NCBI RefSeq assembly: GCF_002277895.1
Contig: NZ_CP022999.1
Coordinates: 1,302,001 to 1,366,000 of the forward strand
DNA length: 64,000 nt
Direction of reading: 5' to 3'
Source: Rhizobium sp. 11515TR
GTDB taxonomy: Bacteria; Pseudomonadota; Alphaproteobacteria; Rhizobiales; Rhizobiaceae
In this document: piece after piece, positions 61,788 through 64,000 of the stretch
Numbering within the stretch: the stretch's first letter is position 1
How the letters are laid out: each line of letters starts with the position of its first letter
Position numbers and translations under genes: made by a program
The notes under the pieces: generated by a model
Told to the model about the DNA's origin: nothing
Databases searched by the model: none
What the model saw: the letters and a program-made list of their open reading frames with translations, nothing else

Positions 61788-63266
61788 ATGCAGGACAAGA
61801 TCGACCAGCTCCGGACATTATCCGTTTCCCCGCAGGCATTGTTCATCGGCGGCGCCTGGCGCCAGTCGGTGAGAGGTGCGGCGATGGATGTGACTTCACC
61901 AATCGACGGAACAAAGCTGACCACGATTGCCGATGCCGGCGCGGAGGATGTCGATCTCGCGGTCAAAGCTGCGCGGCAGGCTTTCGAAAAAGGCAGTTGG
62001 TCGAAAGCGGCTCCGGGTGAACGCAAGAAGGTACTACTGAAAATTGCTGAACTGATCGAGAAGAACGCGCTTGAACTCGCCGTTCTCGGCGTGCGCGACA
62101 ACGGCACGGAAATTTCGATGGCGCTGAAGGCCGAACCTGGCAGCGCCGCCGGCACGTTTCGTTACTATGCCGAGGCAATCGACAAGGTTTATGGCGAGAT
62201 CGCACCGACGGCTCACAATATTCTCGGTCTCGTGCATCGCGAGGCTGTCGGCGTCGTTGCCGCCATCGTGCCGTGGAATTTCCCGATGATGATCGGCGTC
62301 TGGAAGATCGCGCCGGCGCTTGCCGCCGGCAATTCCGTCGTGCTGAAGCCCGCCGAGGGCGCGTCGCTGACGCTGCTGCGGCTTGCCGAAATTTGCGCCG
62401 AAGCCGGATTGCCCGAAGGCGTGCTCAATGTCGTGACCGGGCGCGGCGCGGTCTGCGGCGAGACGCTGGGATTGCACATGGATATCGATGTGCTCGCTTT
62501 CACCGGCTCCGGTCCTGTCGGACGGCGGCTTCTGGAATATTCGGCACGCTCGAACCTGAAGCGCGTCTACCTGGAGCTTGGCGGCAAGTCGCCGAACATC
62601 GTCTTTGCCGATGCGCCCGATCTCGATCAGGCGGCCAAGGTTTCCGCCTATGGCATTTTTCGCAATTCCGGCCAGGTCTGTGTCGCCGGCTCTCGGCTGC
62701 TTGTGGAGAAGTCGATTCATGAAGCCTTCTCCGAGAAGGTGGCTCGCATCGCCGAAAGCATGAAAGTCGGCGATCCGCTACAGTTGACGACGGAAGCGGG
62801 AGCTATTTCCAGCGAGATCCAGCTGAAGAAAGATCTTGGCTATGTCTCGCAGGCGGTTTCGGAGGGCGCGTCTCTGCGCACCGGCGGCTCGCGTATCCTG
62901 GAAGAGACGGGAGGTTATTACATGCGGCCCGCCGTATTCGACGTGACGCCATCCATGACCCTGGCGCGGGAAGAAGTTTTTGGGCCGATCCTGTCTATCA
63001 TTCCCTTCGAAACGGAAGCCGAAGCACTTGAGATCGCCAATGCCACCGAATATGGCCTCGCCGCAGCCGTCTGGACCTCCAACCTGTCGCGCGCCCATCG
63101 AATGGTGCGGGGCATCCGCGCTGGTGTGGTGCATGTCAATACCTATGGCGGCAGTGATAACAGCGTGCCGCTCGGCGGCGTCAAGCAATCGGGCAATGGT
63201 CATGACAAATCGCTGCATGCGCTCGACAAGTATGTCGACCTGAAGACGGCATGGATCCAGCTCTGA
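61788..63266 (+). CDS. Aldehyde dehydrogenase (arylacetaldehyde/aminoaldehyde type)
   Basis: This 492-residue NAD(P)-dependent aldehyde dehydrogenase has VPWNFPMMIGVWKIAPALAAGNSVVLKPAE near residue 161, LELGGKSPNIVFADAP with the catalytic Glu, and FRNSGQVCVAGSRLLVE with the catalytic Cys. The overall pattern is PuuC/FeaB-like. It is likely to oxidise the aldehyde made by the phospho-lyase or transaminase, such as 4-hydroxyphenylacetaldehyde, to the acid that enters the hpa pathway. The ATG at 61788 was chosen because it begins the family-typical N-terminus. Confidence 0.86.
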   Translation: MQDKIDQLRTLSVSPQALFIGGAWRQSVRGAAMDVTSPIDGTKLTTIADAGAEDVDLAVKAARQAFEKGSWSKAAPGERKKVLLKIAELIEKNALELAVLGVRDNGTEISMALKAEPGSAAGTFRYYAEAIDKVYGEIAPTAHNILGLVHREAVGVVAAIVPWNFPMMIGVWKIAPALAAGNSVVLKPAEGASLTLLRLAEICAEAGLPEGVLNVVTGRGAVCGETLGLHMDIDVLAFTGSGPVGRRLLEYSARSNLKRVYLELGGKSPNIVFADAPDLDQAAKVSAYGIFRNSGQVCVAGSRLLVEKSIHEAFSEKVARIAESMKVGDPLQLTTEAGAISSEIQLKKDLGYVSQAVSEGASLRTGGSRILEETGGYYMRPAVFDVTPSMTLAREEVFGPILSIIPFETEAEALEIANATEYGLAAAVWTSNLSRAHRMVRGIRAGVVHVNTYGGSDNSVPLGGVKQSGNGHDKSLHALDKYVDLKTAWIQL

Positions 63267-63287
63267 CGGGCTGCTTTCTCATGCAAG

Positions 63288-63326
63288 CAGGGTGCCGTGT
63301 TATCGCCGGCACCCTGTTTTCGTTTC
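63288..63326 (+). terminator. Rho-independent terminator after the aldehyde dehydrogenase gene
   Basis: CAGGGTGCCG and CGGCACCCTG form a perfect ten-base stem with a nine-base loop, followed by TTTTCGTTTCTT. It separates the plus-strand operon from the convergent hpaC gene. Confidence 0.9.
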
Positions 63327-63353
63327 TTGTGATCGCCAGCCATCTATGCGGCC

Positions 63354-63866
63354 CTAGCCGCCGAAGCTGCCCGTCTGTGTCGGCACATGCACATAGTTGC
63401 GGTCGAAATAGAGCAGCGCATGTCCGTCCTTGCGGCTGCGGATATCCATGACTTCACCGATGAAGATATGGTGCGTGCCGACCAGGCGCGCTTCCGTCAG
63501 GCGGCAATCGAAGGAGACGATGGCATCGGAAAGCGCCTGGCTGCCGGAGCGGAAGTTGATCCATTCCGCCGCGGCGTAGCGTTCCTCCATATCGGCGCGT
63601 TGGCCGGCGAAATAACCGGCCAGTTCCTTGTGCTCCTGCGTCAGGACATTGACGCAGAAGCGGCGATTATCGAGAAATAGGCTTGTTTGCGCCGAGCGGC
63701 TGTTCATGCAGACCAGCAGCGTCGGCGGCTCGTCGGTGACGCTGCACATGGCCGTCGCGGTAAAGCCGCCGCGGCCGGCGGGGCCATTGGTGGTGATGAC
63801 GTTGACCGGCGCGCAAACCCTGGCCATGGCGTTGCGAAATTCGGTTTTCGAGAGTTGCTCCTCCAT
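63354..63866 (-). CDS. hpaC: 4-hydroxyphenylacetate 3-monooxygenase, flavin reductase component
   Basis: This 170-residue flavin-reductase-like protein has FRNAMARVCAPVNVITTNGPAGRGGFTATAMCSVTDEPPTLLVC at residues 10-53 and NRRFCVNVLTQEHKELAGYFAG near 67, typical of HpaC-type NAD(P)H:flavin reductases. It supplies reduced FAD to the HpaB oxygenase, whose gene end lies just upstream on the same strand. Together they hydroxylate 4-hydroxyphenylacetate to homoprotocatechuate, the substrate of HpaD. Confidence 0.88.
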   Translation of the reverse strand: MEEQLSKTEFRNAMARVCAPVNVITTNGPAGRGGFTATAMCSVTDEPPTLLVCMNSRSAQTSLFLDNRRFCVNVLTQEHKELAGYFAGQRADMEERYAAAEWINFRSGSQALSDAIVSFDCRLTEARLVGTHHIFIGEVMDIRSRKDGHALLYFDRNYVHVPTQTGSFGG

Positions 63867-63876
63867 GGCAACGTCC

Positions 63877-64000
63877 TCACTCGGCGGCGCTGCGGACTGG
63901 GGAGGTATCGCCGAGCGGCGGCAGCCACGTATCTCCGGTCCAGCCGTTCTCGTCGTAATCGCTCATGCACTGATCGACGAGCGCTTCCATCTCCTTCAGC
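63877..64000 (-). CDS. hpaB: 4-hydroxyphenylacetate 3-monooxygenase, oxygenase component, C-terminal end (partial)
   Basis: Only the last 40 codons are in the window. They include LKEMEALVDQCMSDYDENGW, consistent with the C-terminal helix of rhizobial HpaB-type oxygenases. The position ten bases upstream of hpaC supports the call. The flavin-binding core is outside the window, so the identification rests mainly on context. Confidence 0.7.
   Translation of the reverse strand, partial: LKEMEALVDQCMSDYDENGWTGDTWLPPLGDTSPVRSAAE

Overview
The window is alpha-proteobacterial and most likely from a Rhizobium/Agrobacterium-type genome. It is GC-rich and carries a MucR/Ros-family regulator, many ABC and MFS uptake systems, and numerous GntR-FCD, IclR, MarR and LysR regulated catabolic operons. 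Nearly all of it is accessory scavenging metabolism. There are no rRNA or tRNA genes, CRISPR arrays or recognisable insertion sequences.

Left part (1-8.2 kb): the end of a peptide-type ABC ATPase is followed by a mirror-image block of hydantoinase/oxoprolinase-like protein, DUF917, peptide-binding protein, DUF917 and hydantoinase-like protein, then an isoaspartyl peptidase. This looks like uptake and opening of cyclic amides or unusual peptides. From 9.1-14.8 kb lies a sugar-acid-type cluster: MFS permease, DapA-like aldolase and IlvD/Edd dehydratase, with two FCD-GntR repressors facing striking operators. The dehydratase is broken by a one-base deletion in a G run. From 15.2-18.3 kb an acetyltransferase sits with two luciferase-like flavin monooxygenases (sulfur-compound salvage type). 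Next come an XRE-cupin regulator with a divergent omega-transaminase, and the decayed 3' part of a formaldehyde dehydrogenase gene (20.4-20.9 kb).

Middle part (21-46 kb): a protein with a histone-H1-like Lys/Ala tail, an AraC/SDR pair, a glycosyltransferase, a secreted GH5 glycosidase, an MFS/LysR pair, and a complete dipeptide-type ABC operon with an M14 peptidase under a divergent GntR. Further on are two MFS exporters, a MucR paralogue that has lost zinc ligands, a frameshifted Nudix gene, a frameshifted secreted alpha/beta hydrolase, and a PadR-DUF1700-DUF2807 envelope module.

Right part (45.9-64 kb): a large 4-hydroxyphenylacetate (homoprotocatechuate) catabolic supercluster. A HpaR-like MarR regulator converges on a 13-gene minus-strand array: iclR, Tm-1-like, HAD, class III transaminase, AGXT2L-type phospho-lyase, APH-type kinase, hpaF, hpaE, hpaD, gabD, hpaG, hpaH, hpaI. 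Divergent from iclR are an APC permease and an aldehyde dehydrogenase, followed by hpaC and the end of hpaB. Together these could take up an aryl-ethanolamine or aryl-ethylamine (octopamine, synephrine or tyramine type). They could convert it through 4-hydroxyphenylacetaldehyde to 4-hydroxyphenylacetate, and on to pyruvate plus succinate. A shared TTAACATGTTAA-type site occurs at three control points of this cluster, and a separate perfect palindrome lies between iclR and the permease.

Three genes (dehydratase, Nudix, hydrolase) each lack exactly one base near a G/C run, so either sequencing undercalls or real pseudogenes must be considered.
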